A stretch of DNA of 64,000 bases from contig JAGQDJ010000200.1 of NCBI GenBank assembly GCA_022885665.1, positions 79,281 through 143,280 on the forward strand, written 5' to 3'. The position numbers and the translations under genes were made by a program. The notes below the pieces were generated by a model. That model was not told the DNA's origin. It did no database searches and saw nothing but the letters and a program-made list of their open reading frames with translations. The DNA comes from Triops longicaudatus (Eukaryota; Arthropoda; Branchiopoda; Notostraca; Triopsidae). Positions 25,922-37,530 of this stretch are shown here, piece by piece (position 1 is the stretch's first letter; the number at the start of each line of letters is the position of its first letter).

Positions 25922-27471
25922 GTTGATCCTTCACCTTTTCTTTTAACACTAATTGGGTACAAAATGCTGTTTAGGACTGAGAGCGGCGATGAAATGGATT
26001 CCCGAGCTCTGTGAAGCGGACTGATGAATTTACGACTAGGATCACCTTTAGACTGTGCATGTCAACAAACTGATATTAACCGGGAGTTTTACGGAGGTAA
26101 AAATTTCCTGGACATCAAGAGGGCAATCATAATCTACTGGGAAGTGCGTTTTTTTCCCACGACAGGTTCTAAACTCCTTAAACGAGACAAGATAAGCGCA
26201 TCGAAAAAAAGTACGTGATTCTGTTTACGAGATTACACGGAGTATCGCTGAAAGGCTGATTTGGAAAAAAGGCTCGAATGAAGTGTATAAGTGTGCCGCG
26301 CTTGCACTTCGGAAAATACCAGACTTATCACGGAAATATTATTTTTTTACTTCTTAAATCGCTGAGATTGCGGTTCACCCTACGGGCTTAAAAAAGGGAT
26401 AATGAGTAAAAAAAAATTAACAATGAAAACATTCAGTTTTATAAAGCGCTCTAGCTGTAACTATCCATGCAAAGGTCGACGCTAAAATGCGTGCAAAAGG
26501 AATAAAATGGAAGGGGGCGTGACTATTGTGAACTTCGCCGGAGGCAAATATAGAAGTTCCGCCCTTTGCAAAAACACTGCAGTCAAAATTTGTGAATTCA
26601 AAAAATAATTCTGCCATGTTCATAAGAAAATACTTGTAGGAAAAAATAGACACACATTATAGAAAATTGTTATTTGAATGAGTAAACTAAAGAATTAATA
26701 TAGGTTCACCTCATTTTATACAGTTGGTATAGCCTCTAGTTTCTGTAGTCGCTTGGTCTTCTTTTTCGTCTTTTTGAAGCATACAATACTTCGTTGATAG
26801 CCAGAAAATCAGTTAATCTCATTAGTATAATTTGAGGCTAGAGTATTGCCTTCACGTAAAGCGAAAAATAAAGAACAGAAAAGCGTCCACACTGTCCTGT
26901 TCTTACTCTATATGATTATCTTTAATTCGTGTGCTTAGTTTAACATTAGTTTGATTCTGACTAGGTAATCAGCTTCTCCTGCACTATAATATAATGTCTA
27001 AATAATTTTATGCGCATCTTTAATTCGTTAGACTGCTGCTGCACACGCTGACTACTGCATTGAGGACGCAGCTAAGGTCAGCCAGGTAATCCGGAAGCTA
27101 ATCTCCCGACTTATCTAGAAAAGTCGGTTACGATATCGCGAATAAGGTATACATTAAAGCCAAATGCGAGGTGTTTCCTCGCGGATGACGGAGCGCCATT
27201 CAATCGAGTCAGTTTCTGCTTTCCGAGCAACACATTGAGTTCCGCCTTTTTGTTGGACTAGTTAGGTCTAGCGTCATCTACCAATCGGAATTGAGAGCCT
27301 TGTTTACTACCGGCGTCGTTTCCACGCCCGCGTTGTTTGCCCGGATTTAAGCAGGCTTGCTATATGTTAACCTTTACTCAGTGTTATCTGCGTTCGTCTT
27401 GGATACGTACTGGAAAGCTTTTCAAAGCCCAACAGTTGGTTTTGTCGATTTCTACCACTACAAACAACAAT
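25922..27471. other. Intergenic, divergent promoter space of TMEM104 and the rhodanese gene
   Basis: About 1.55 kb between divergently transcribed genes. Small ORFs on both strands (for example 26417-26653, -) have no recognisable features. No repeat or RNA gene was seen. Confidence 0.5.
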
Positions 27472-28864
27472 ATGCCTGGTGGTAAGCATGGACATACCTT
27501 TTGTCAAAGACGAAAATCTAACGTTTCGATGCTTTTGAAACAGAAACCAATTTCGACCAAGTCAAGCAAGGATTGGCTAACAAGTCCACAACTTACATCG
27601 ACGTGCGTAATAAGAGTGAACTTATTGACGATGGAAAGATTGCTGGAAGTGTCAATGTACCATGTAAGAGGAAAATTTTAATTTTCAGTTGATTACTGAT
27701 TTATGATAGTTCAGTAGGATTATTTATCTTATACGACATTTTTCACTTTATAATGAAAATTTTGGTTCCTTTGATTATTGCATCCAATTATACTTTAGAC
27801 AGCTCCCATGAAGGAGTCGCTGAGCATTCTAGAAAATTTATTAAACATCGCAAATTGAATTTTTGTGTTAGTATTGCTTGTTTACACAAAAAGCCTTTAA
27901 CCCGAAACAGTTTCTATAGTGCTAGATTCCTTTCTTTATCCTGACTTAAGATAACGCTATTTTATTCTTTTGCTAGTTCAAACCCTAATTTTAGAATATC
28001 CTGTAAATTATTTGTTTACGGTAACTTTTTGTAGTATATTGAAAACAGCAGTAAGAGTTCTTAAAACATCTCTTAAGGAGTTTTCAAATAATTGTAAATC
28101 GACCGTACGTGACGGCTGTTGGAATTTTTCCAAGTCGTAATGCTTTGGATCTGACAGGTTTTCATGACCAGTTTTTTCAAGTTCATAAACCTGGTAGTCA
28201 CGTGACTAGAATGCGTGACTACACAGTGTAATAACTAAGGGACCATTCTCCCTTCCGTTTTTATTTTCTGTTTTCGCATGGGTTCAACTGACAGGATTCG
28301 GTCCGGTGAAGCTAAATTCGCGAAAGCTTATTGGGCATAAATTTTCAGTCTCGAGTCACGTTTGTGTCCAAAACGCGTTGTAGTTTGAATCGGATTCATA
28401 GGCTTCTACGGCTAGGGAGGTCGTTTGTCTGTATTTAGATAGAAGACTAGAATAGCTGATGAGCAAAATGGTTACGTAAGGCTATGTCGCGAAATCCTTG
28501 AATATTTCATGAAGTGCTCCAGATTTAATTAATGCACGGAATCATTATGGTTTCCTAATTTGTCCTTAATTTTCTTTTAGTACCAGAGTTCAAGGAAGGC
28601 TTTTCGCTTTCACCAGCTGACTTCGAAGCCAAGTACGGATTTCCAAAACCAGATCTGGATGCCTGTCTAATCACGGGCTGTCGATCCGGAAAGAGGGCTT
28701 TGGCAGCTGCTGAGGCATTAGAGTCTTCCGGTTACAAGAATGTCAAGTAAATCGCTCAACGACTAGTCGTACAGCGTTGTTAATTAAAGGTTTTTTTTTC
28801 TAGAGTGTATGCGGGCAGCTTTACAGAATGGTTAGCCAAAGGCGGAGCTCTAGAAGGCCAATAA
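27472..28864 (+). CDS. Single-domain rhodanese (thiosulfate sulfurtransferase, TSTD1/3-like)
   Basis: Transfers sulfane sulfur, typically thiosulfate to cyanide or glutathione. Exons 27472-27481, 27544-27663, 28581-28746 and 28804-28864 join in phase to 118 residues, about the usual size for a one-domain rhodanese. It begins MPGETNFDQVKQGLANK. The strand TTYIDVRNKSEL gives the structural DVR, KIAGSVNVP the conserved GxIxGAxN-like turn, and the active loop reads CRSGKRA with the catalytic Cys present. The C-terminus is VYAGSFTEWLAKGG. It resembles fly Hsp67Bb-type and vertebrate TSTD1 proteins. Exon 1 contributes only ten bases and intron 1 is 62 bp. An alternative upstream start with a mitochondrial leader (an open frame from 27337) is not excluded. 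The 917-bp third interval carries a 14-bp E-box palindrome. Confidence 0.92.
28195..28208. promoter_or_regulatory. E-box palindrome in the large rhodanese intron
   Basis: A perfect 14-bp palindrome, TAGTCACGTGACTA, contains the CACGTG E-box core bound by bHLH-Zip factors such as USF, MITF or Myc. Function is inferred only from the motif. Confidence 0.35.
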
Positions 28865-29913
28865 TACGATTTTGCAAGACATCACAATTTTTGGAAACTG
28901 TCCCAGTGCTCACTACAGTTGTTAAAAGAAATGGTTGTTTTCCGTAGCACATTATAATGCATTAAACGCTGTTGAAAATTTAAATATATGCACTATTGGG
29001 ACCTAGATTTCTATACTAAGAACTTTTCATCACAGTACTGTTCTTCTTTTTAAGTGGAGCAGACGCCATCTAAGATTTTGTTATAAAGGCTGTTTTAAGC
29101 AAGCTTCGTAACACATCCATAGAGGCGCCACTGGAGTTGCTGCCATATGAGGTTGCGTCTTGTACCAATTACAGGACTTGCAGCTTCCTATTGTTACTTT
29201 GAAACGGCAGGAAATAACGTTATTGAGGCCCAAACATGACATGTTTGCAGCAGGATGACGGGTAGCATTGGGCAATCGTGCCAATTTCCTTCGTTAATGT
29301 CAAGTGATGATTCCTAACCAAGAACTCAAAATAGTTTGAACAAAGCAAAGACGCTTGGACTATAATTGATTGCACTATCGGTAGGATGCATTTTAGCCCT
29401 TAAGGGGACAAATAGTTTTATTCTTGAATAATAGCTTACATATCTTCATGAGAAGCTAGTTATCACGGATTGCAACAGAGCTTAAATATAAAAATAAATG
29501 AAAGCACGATAAGGGTGAATGTATTAAGAACAATGGCGTCTGTGAATTAAGAAAAACTTTTATTGTTAATCTCCGAGCATTTTATCAGAATGTAAAACCA
29601 TTTTTAACTACAAATAAAATGTGGACATGGACAGTCTAGTCTTACGATTCGAACAAAAGACGTTAAATAAAGTGTAATCTCGTAGAGAAAGAGTGAATGC
29701 TACATCCCGTACAAATTCAGTTAGTGACGTCAAGAAAATCACCCCTTGCCGGTATACTTTCGTGGCAAGGGGTAAGAGCAACATCATTTAGAGTCGTGTT
29801 GTAATACCATAGTAATCTTCACGGTTTTGCTGGACTAGACGTTCAGTAGGAAATTGGTCAACGACATGCGGTAGTATAAATGTCGGACTTGGAAGTAAAG
29901 GTAGTTTCGCTCT
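28865..29913. other. Intergenic between convergent rhodanese and Ggamma genes
   Basis: About 1.05 kb containing the two 3' UTRs. No ORF of substance is seen; 29081-29284 (-, 67 codons) has no recognisable domain. A TGACGTCA palindrome (29725-29732) and a perfect hairpin (29741-29773) lie in the likely Ggamma 3' UTR. Confidence 0.5.
29741..29773 (-). other. Perfect inverted repeat/hairpin downstream of Ggamma
   Basis: Arms ACCCCTTGCC (29741-29750) and GGCAAGGGGT (29764-29773) are exact reverse complements around a 13-base loop. They lie 141-173 bp past the Ggamma stop on its transcript strand, so they could form a 3' UTR stem-loop. The arms are GC-rich in an AT-rich setting. Confidence 0.55.
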
Positions 29914-30516
29914 TCACATGATGACACACTTGCCTTTTTCGGCCCAAGGGTTGTTCTTTTTGTCGGGTGCGTGTATCAACGGATCGGTTTTCTCGTTTTC
30001 CTCCACGTATTCCCGTAATCTACACATGAAAGCGAACAAATGGATAAGTTATTGTGCTTGGGAGCTAGTCAAGCTTGCACAAGGGGTTGGAACCCTACAA
30101 GCACTCTACGCAAGGGGGAGGAGGGGGAGGGTTCGTAGACGACTGGCGAAAAATCAATACTGTCGAGCTCACAATCTCGTAAGCTACAGTAAACTAAAAA
30201 ACCACAGCTATAATCCCGTTTTCATGACCCGAAACTTCGCGGCCAGACTACTGCAGATGAGTCACGAGCATGCAAATCACAATTGCATATAAAATTCACT
30301 GTCTTTGAATCACTCCACGGAAAGAGACATGAACACTTTCACGGACGCTTTGTACAGGGAACAAAGGATTAAAAAGCTCTGGGAAGATTTTTCTGAAGTA
30401 AACTTAGTTTAAAAATGTGTAACTTACGCAGCAATGGATTTCGATAACGGCCACCGTTCCATTGTGGCCTGGTACTTCATGTTCTCTATCTGCTTTCTTA
30501 ACATATCCTTATCCAT
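29914..30516 (-). CDS. Heterotrimeric G-protein gamma subunit (fly Ggamma30A-like)
   Basis: Membrane-anchored partner of Gbeta. Exons 30516-30428 and 30019-29914 join in phase to 64 residues from ATG at 30516. Blocks include MDKDMLRKQIENMKYQ, ERWPLSKSIAALREYVEENE, KTDPLI and the Gbeta-contact NPWAEKGKC. It ends CVIM, a CAAX box with Met, which favours farnesylation, as in fly Ggamma30A of the eye. The open frame continues upstream of the chosen Met (LDPAILAQ), and an acceptor-like TTTTAAG precedes it. A short 5' exon with the true start is therefore likely; the full protein would be about 70 residues. Confidence 0.93.
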
Positions 30517-32266
30517 TTGGGCTAATATGGCGGGATCCAGCTTCAAGCTTAAAAGGGAACGTACGCGGCTTTTATAGACTCGGGGAGCCCCGGAAAATGG
30601 TCACGTGACCTGACGAGCAAGCGCAGCTACAGAAATTACAGCTTACAGTGCGGCACTCGTTGGTGGTAATGCGTACTGTATATCACTTTTATTACGCACA
30701 ATTTCTAATCACTCCAAAGATTTGATCGGTACGGTGTGGAGCAACGTCTTCTACCTTCGAAGGAGACTTATCTAATGAAAGTCTCTAGGAAGCGTTCAGG
30801 TTGATCTTCTTCGAATTCGCTCAGACCAGGTGGAAGAAGTCATACGATTTCTAGCGTAATCCTCTTGCATGCTCAAGGCTTCTGATCCTTTTTGGGACTC
30901 CATTACCGCTTTTTGCCGTTTTGACCTTTTCCCAAGGAAGCATCGCATTAACATTACTTCGCAAGGATATTTCCAAGAAAACTTTACTCGTGTACTTCGT
31001 CAAAGAATATGCAAATATTTCATAAAAATTCTTAAAGTCCGTCATTTACCATAAAAAGCGTTCTTAGGGCTGTCCTATGATAAATATGGCATCCTAACGT
31101 GTTAACGGTAAATCGAAGTTAAAGCAAATGGACAGGTGTGTGTGACGACAGGGGAGACAATGTGTAAAGGTCGCTGTTTGCTGTCCCCAGAAGCAAAACT
31201 GGCAAACTTACTGTTAGCTACATAGAAGTATTTGGTAATCACTTTTTTTGTACGTTTACTTTCTTTCAACGAGCACAAGTATTTAGCGCTTTCAAGGCGC
31301 TCAGGCGCCCGCTAAACATACGCCCTGTGGCGCACTATCGTGTGCGTCACCAGGAGCTATTTCTCTTCTACGAAGATCTGTGAAATCGTTATAAAGCGGT
31401 TGAGAAATCAGGAGAAAAGCGGTAATTGCACACTTGCATGTTCAGTGCATTGCCGGAAATTTCCTGACTACCTTTCTTCGCTGATTGGCTCGACCCAACA
31501 TGGAGTCACAGAGCAAATATATTCACAGAATATATCTATAACAATGCCAGCCTCGCAGGTGTTAAATGTTTTTTTTTCTCATGTTCCCTTCCAAAATATG
31601 TGTGCTGTAAGTAGGGTGTATTAGAGGAAAATGTGTAAATATGGACCACCTGTTAAAAAAGATAAAAAAGAGTTCGATTGAGATATATTGTAAAAAGTAC
31701 TCATACTAAAAAGCTTAGATATGTTACAAACAATCTTTATGAAAGTTTCTTCGAAGAGCATCGAGAATTTCATACTTTTCAATTTTCCTTAATAACTACA
31801 AAATTAGTCTTTTGAAAACAATGTCACCAATGTCTTATATTTGCGGTAACAATTCAAGATTCACGACTGTAAAAACGTCTCAAGGGTCTCTCATTTTACT
31901 TACAAAGCTAAATAGGAACATAAATTAAATGCAGAAAAATCTAGGTGGAAATCGGATGTAGATTAGACTTCCAAACAGTTTTTATTGTTCCCAGGAGATC
32001 CGTTAAAACGAGATTCTACTTTAATTTAACCTTTGCTTTTGCTACGTCCGCAATCGCTTTTTTCCTTTTTCAATTTATTTCAGTTTTCTCAATTTTAATT
32101 TATTTGTTCCAGCTCATCGGTAATGTAACCTGCAGGGGACGCAGGTGCAGTCGAATTTACGCAATACTACGGGTAACTCTCGTAAAGCCAAACAGCCACA
32201 GAGACGCAGTCACTCACTAGGAAGGCGTGGCTTAGTTTTGTTGATAGCAGGGCTGAATAAAAAATA
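30517..32266. other. Intergenic, divergent space of Ggamma and INPP5E
   Basis: 1.75 kb with the upstream parts of two divergent genes. A TCACGTGA palindrome lies at 30601-30608, close to the Ggamma start. The remaining ORFs (30869-31054, 31340-31624, 31945-32220, all +) have no recognised domain. Part of this stretch probably holds non-coding first exons. Confidence 0.45.
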
Positions 32267-34958
32267 GTGTGCATAAATTCGAAGCTTGTGAATTATTTCC
32301 GTGAATGCAAATTGCCTGTTCTCTTAATTATGACCACGAGAAGAAGTGCTGTAAAGTTTTTGAGTTCTAAACAACGGCCATTGTCAACTGCAGTGGCAGA
32401 AAATGAGGCTGAACGAGTCAGATCGATCAGCACCAACCGCGACCCTCAAAAACGTACCTTACTCCCTTCCAAACAAAAATCTACCCCTGTTTTACGTAAA
32501 GTTCATAGCCTAGCTTCCATAGATCCTTGTCATCTCCCAGTTCTAAATGCTTCCCCTGAGAAATCCCAGCCCAAGGATGAATCTCCGTCTCAAAAAATGC
32601 ACAAGTTATTAAACGCTGTGCCTAAACTGCCTAGTTTATTAACTCCGCTGACTCTTGGCGCTTTAAACATACCCTTTGACTCTAAAGCTGATGAGAATCA
32701 GCTAGGGAGCCCTGGGAAACTCTCCACGTCATCTTCGTGCTACAATCTTCAAGATCTGCCTGAGTTTACAAACGACATGCCGCAACAAATCTTATCGCCG
32801 TCATCCCGAAGTTTACTGTCAAATTCTAACCAAGAAACTCCTAGTCGTAGCTTGTCCTCTACTGTAAAAAGTGAAGAAAGCTCAACAAGCGAAGATATGC
32901 CCGAACATTCGTCTCAAATGTCGCCTGACCAAGAAAAAAATTATATCAGTTTTAACACCAAGAACCAATCCTCCAGTCAAGTCTGCCACAGTTGTACAAG
33001 TCAAAGAGTATCAGTTCAGCAAGCAAGAAGTCGGTAATTGCGTGTTTTGCCCTAAGATTAATTTCTACACCTTAATTTTGCATTAATTTTACCACACATT
33101 CTTAACGATTTATTTTACAATTTTTTGGGAAAAGAACCAGCTCAGAATTTTTAAATATTAATTTTGTATTCATTTGTTTTGTGTTTATAATCTGTATGAT
33201 TTTTTATATTTATTTTTCTTTGGTCTTCGGTTTTGAAATTTATTTGATTTATTTCGTTTTATTGATTTGTTTTCAAATTCGTATAAAAGTATTGCATGGG
33301 AATTTTATTTGACTCGGAGGACAGCCTGATAATGCATTTTTTCTTGAATGCTTCACAGGAACTACTTACAAGGAAGTGTGGGTTCTTGCGGTTTGCTGGG
33401 TTCGAATGAGTTAAAGCGCATTTTTCCTTCCAAGAAGCTGCATATCTTCATCGGGACGTGGAATATGAACGAAAAAGCGCCACCATCCCGACTCGACGAG
33501 TTGTTGCTGCCTTCCCACTTAGACATCATTCCAGATTTGGTGTGTATCACTAGTCAAGAATCTCATCCCGACCGCGAAAGCTGGGAAATCAATTTGCAAG
33601 CCACTCTGGGACCGAGCCATGTCCTTTTTCATTCCTTGGCGTTTGGAACGCTTCACATGGCAATTTTCTTGCGCCGGGATTTGATCTGGGTCTGTTCCGA
33701 ACCCGAAGAAAGTTGGTTTAGCACTCGACCAGGATCTGCCTTCAGGACCAAAGGAGCCGTGGCGATCAGTTTTTCAGTATTTGGGACGAGTTTTTTGTTC
33801 GTGGGATGTCACTTGACAGCACATGATGAGAAAGTTAACGAACGAGTGGCAGATATCAAGCGTATTGCCACCAACCTCAACTTACCCAAATTGCTCCCCG
33901 TGAGAAACAGGCAGAAAGGTAGCAACGGAATGATTTATCGTTTTCTTGAGAGATAAGGAAGCTAAAAGACTTTTTTTTTCTTGATCTACTTCTTTGGGCT
34001 GGGAATGAAGACGCGACCCATAACTTTGACTGCGTTTTCTGGTCCGGCGATCTCAATTTTCGACTTAATTTACCTCGACAAACAGTCATCGACTCGATTA
34101 ACTCTAGTTCCGCCAATCTAGTCAATATTGAAGAACTACTTAAGAACGACCAGCTCCGAAATCTTATGCACAACGGTGAGTTCAAGCGTGAATCATCTAA
34201 TTGTTTAAAAGACGTTACTCCCTTGATATTATTTTATTTTTCAATAGGAGTCAGAAAATCTGGAATTATTCGTTTGCTTGGTTTAAATTTGTTTCTTTGC
34301 CTTTTTGAAACATGAAAACTTAACAACTTTTTTTATTTGCCTTGAGCTGTCTTAATGGTCTTAATGTACCTTTATTTGTCTTTGCTTGTTTTAAGCTGTT
34401 TTAGTATGATTTCAGCGTACTTTACACTCAGTTTTTCTTGTTTCGGTCGACTATCCCTCTTGTAAAATATTTTAAGCATAAATATTTATCATTAATGAAA
34501 AATGCTCTTGAACGGATTTAGGTAAAATACTGCGAGGTTTTCATGAAGCGCCCATCACATTCTATCCTACTTACAAGTACACGCCTGGGACGAATAATTT
34601 CGAGAGTTCGACCAAACAGCGCGTACCATCCTACACTGACCGTATTGTGTACAAAGAGCGTAAGCCCAACATTATCCAAGTGGGACATTATCAGTCAGTA
34701 ATGGGCCTCAGTACCTCGGACCATAAGCCTGTATGGGGCATTTTCACCGCAAACTTGAAACCTGGCAAAGACACGTGCGTACCCTCTACAACCATTTGAC
34801 AAATAAACTATTTTAATGACGTCTTAATGGCTTTTGACAGAATTCCGTTAGCTGCTGGGATTTTCAACCGCACAGTATACATGGAAGGTATTAAGAAGCG
34901 TCTTCAGAGTTCGGAATTTCAACAACCGTCGACGAACTCCACGTGCTCGATTCAGTGA
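32267..34958 (+). CDS. INPP5E: Inositol polyphosphate-5-phosphatase E homologue
   Basis: Removes the 5-phosphate from phosphoinositides, in vertebrates at the ciliary membrane. Exons 32267-33033, 33359-33918, 34011-34175, 34522-34774 and 34841-34958 join in phase to 620 residues (599 if the second Met, MTTRRSAVK at 32330, is used). The first exon is a Ser/Pro-rich disordered region. The catalytic domain shows FIGTWNMNEKAPP, SQESHPDRESWE, FRTKGAVAISF, GTSFLFVGCHLTAHD, VFWSGDLNFRL, PSYTDRIVYK and STSDHKPVWG. The tail FNRTVYMEGIKKRLQSSE matches human INPP5E, and the protein ends in the CAAX box CSIQ, as human INPP5E ends in CSVS. I chose the 92-bp intron 33919-34010 over a 34-bp alternative because it fits family alignment and has a pyrimidine tract. 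Confidence 0.94.
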
Positions 34959-35013
34959 AAATAAATGTATATCATTAGTTTCTCAAACATGCAATACATG
35001 TTAGAGCTTTTAA

Positions 35014-37159
35014 CTACAGCCTTGTAATTACGTCAATTTTGATGCCTTTAGACACGGATATGGGTACGTTCTCCTGCGTACGGGTCGTCACGTTCGAACT
35101 TGATGAGTGAGCGGAGCTCACTGGCGAAGGTGTAGAAACGCCCTGATAGGCTAGGGCCTAAATGTATAATATAAAGAATTAGGCGTATAAGTCACCTGTA
35201 TCGTTAAGCGAGGTAATTTAACAACCTGAGCACATTGTTGGCGTTGGTAACGTCGAAGCACGCGTTCGGCCCAATTGAGCAATCTGGACCAGTCGGCGGG
35301 CAAAGTGCGGATATGCTCATCAGGACGGTTGAGTAGGGATAATACTCGTGCCAAGTCTCTTAATACAGCTCTTGAATTGGAGGATAAAGAAAGAAGGTGA
35401 AATAGACGAAAGTTGAGCAACTGTCAGAAATATACACGGAAAGTTGGGATAATGTAATACCTGTAAGCTCTGGCTTTCGAGTCAGCGCCAGCTTCACGGC
35501 CTCGTTGCAGGCGACGGAACTTTCTGCGAGTTTCATCAAGCATCTGCCGAAAGATATGCAAATCGCTGCGCAGACGAGTTAAGTGATTTAGGAATTTCTG
35601 CCTTTCAGAGTCGTCCAATTCGAGAACCATTTTAGTCGGAGTTGTAGCACACTTAGTGACCGCGTTTTCGGCATCCTTCAACTTTTGGCGCCGTTTGTGA
35701 ATGCAAACCCATAAACCGATGATTAGGCCGAGCAGAATGGCACCGACACAACTGGTACCAACGATGATGGCTATGTGGCGTCCGGAGATTACTGTGTCGT
35801 CCCAAATGCTACGTCGACCTACAGGAGAATATAAGCACTTTTGCATATCTTGGCCGTATAACTCTTTTTATTCTTATAACTAATAAGCGATTCAGTAAAA
35901 TGTCATAGTATTACAGCCCTGTTTCTCCTCCTGTTATTCATTTAGAACATGAACGAATAATAATTGAAGAGAACGAATAATTGAAGAGAAAGGAACGAAT
36001 ACTACCCCAGAAAGCAATTTACTGGATTTTACTGCATTAATTCTACTATCGTTTTTCATTTTTTTAATTCCTCTCAGAAAGGAAAACAAAGCAGTGCACT
36101 GCATAGACTATTCGGTGTACTTTAGCATTTATGAAAATAAATAATCGTGAACGGTAGATCTTATTCGTATAGAAACATTAAACCCGTTATTTGTTTCACT
36201 TATCTACTCAATATATATCATTTCACAATTTCCTCGCGTTTTGAACATTCGGAACAAGTTATTGCGAAGCCTGTTCCGAAAGCATATCTAAGTTTGTTAT
36301 TGAAAAGCTCCAAGATAATCATCTTCAAAGTCCAATGCCCATGCGGAATTAGGACCATTTAACCAGAAAAACGGACTTCTTAGACGCAAAAGTAGCCTAC
36401 TTTCACCAGTTGTAGCATACATAACGAATTTGTTGAAGGTAAACTATTGGAGCAGCACATAATATGCATAGAAAAACCGTTTAAAACCCAATCCACGCTT
36501 TTGAGGACTATAATACACTAACTTAATATGGATACTTACCAAAAAACGATGCTTATAGCTTATTTGTTTTACCTATACAAACATGTCCTTGTAATTCTGG
36601 TGAAGATGCCACATCCATAGTGTAGCCTATAGGGCATCCAGGAGTACAAGTTCGTGTATCAACCATTAACCAGTACAGTTGGGAACATCTAACACACTGA
36701 CCTCGCTCGTTACACACCGAGCATCCTGATTCGGGACAAGGGTATGGTAAACTGGCATCTATGAAAACAATGCAAGATAGTCAGCTTCTTACTTCATCTA
36801 GTGACATAAAATTGGGCAAAAAGGTCTTAGCCTTGACTTCTTCAACTACATCGTTCTTTATGAACCGTGGAAGTATTTCCTTCGCTTTCAAGCGGTTGCG
36901 TGAGAACTCGGCGACGCTCGGTTATTTTAACCACATTGACTTTCTCTATACGATGCCAGGATGTCGACGGATTTGGCCAAAGAACACGCTTTTTAATAAT
37001 GAAGTTTTATACATTATTTTCTTTAATTCTGTTTCTGTTGTTTGAGCCTTCTTTCATTACCTCTAACGAACACTCGTATGGTCGTTAAAAGCAGAGGAAA
37101 TGATAATACCGACACTTACCAATAGAGCTTATGACCGCAGAAGTTTCTACGTTGTCCAT
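35014..37159 (-). CDS. Single-pass membrane protein with a short Cys-rich ectodomain, not recognised
   Basis: Exons 37159-37120, 36758-36573, 35818-35461, 35370-35196 and 35157-35014 join in phase to 300 residues. After a short leader (MDNVETSAVISSI) comes a roughly 60-residue Cys-rich part with the spacing CPESGCSVCNERGQCVRC ... CTPGCPIGY. This recalls a furin-like or TNF-receptor-like repeat. One membrane helix follows (IAIIVGTSCVGAILLGLIIG), then a basic stop-transfer WVCIHKRRQK. The cytoplasmic part is helical and Arg-rich (RSDLHIFRQMLDETRRKFRR, RVLRRYQRQQ), with a Ser-rich tail. There is no signal peptide, so an upstream exon may be missing. I cannot name the family; a divergent arthropod receptor is the simplest guess. 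Confidence 0.7.
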
Positions 37160-37530
37160 TGCAATGCACGCAATATCGAAGGATTATATGTCTAGCCCAT
37201 TACTTTTGCACTTAGCGAGAGCAAACTCGTTCAAACCGTAAAATTAACTTCACAGCCAAAAAAATAACACAATTTACAAATCCGTGTATTATATTAACAG
37301 ACAATTTCTTTACATCCGTGTCACTGCAAGTTTCCGGTACGACTAACGGAACGATGAATGGAACCATCAACCATGTGCTGGCTCTTTTTTGTTTTTCCCA
37401 GCGTTAGTTCCTTCCCATACCCGACTAGGTAACACCTTCACAAGTTTTCGTTTCGCTCCCAGGCATCTTCCTAATCATCGTATCCGCAAAACCCTTCCCA
37501 ACACGCTTGGAATTTTCATCCCGAATGTTT

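Noticed and set aside
29741..29773. A SECIS element or microRNA precursor at the Ggamma hairpin
   Set aside because: The stem is only ten pairs, has no SECIS core and is too short for a microRNA precursor.
33919..33952. A 34-bp intron in INPP5E
   Set aside because: It keeps the frame but is too short for normal splicing; the 92-bp intron to 34010 also keeps the frame, has a pyrimidine tract and matches the family length.
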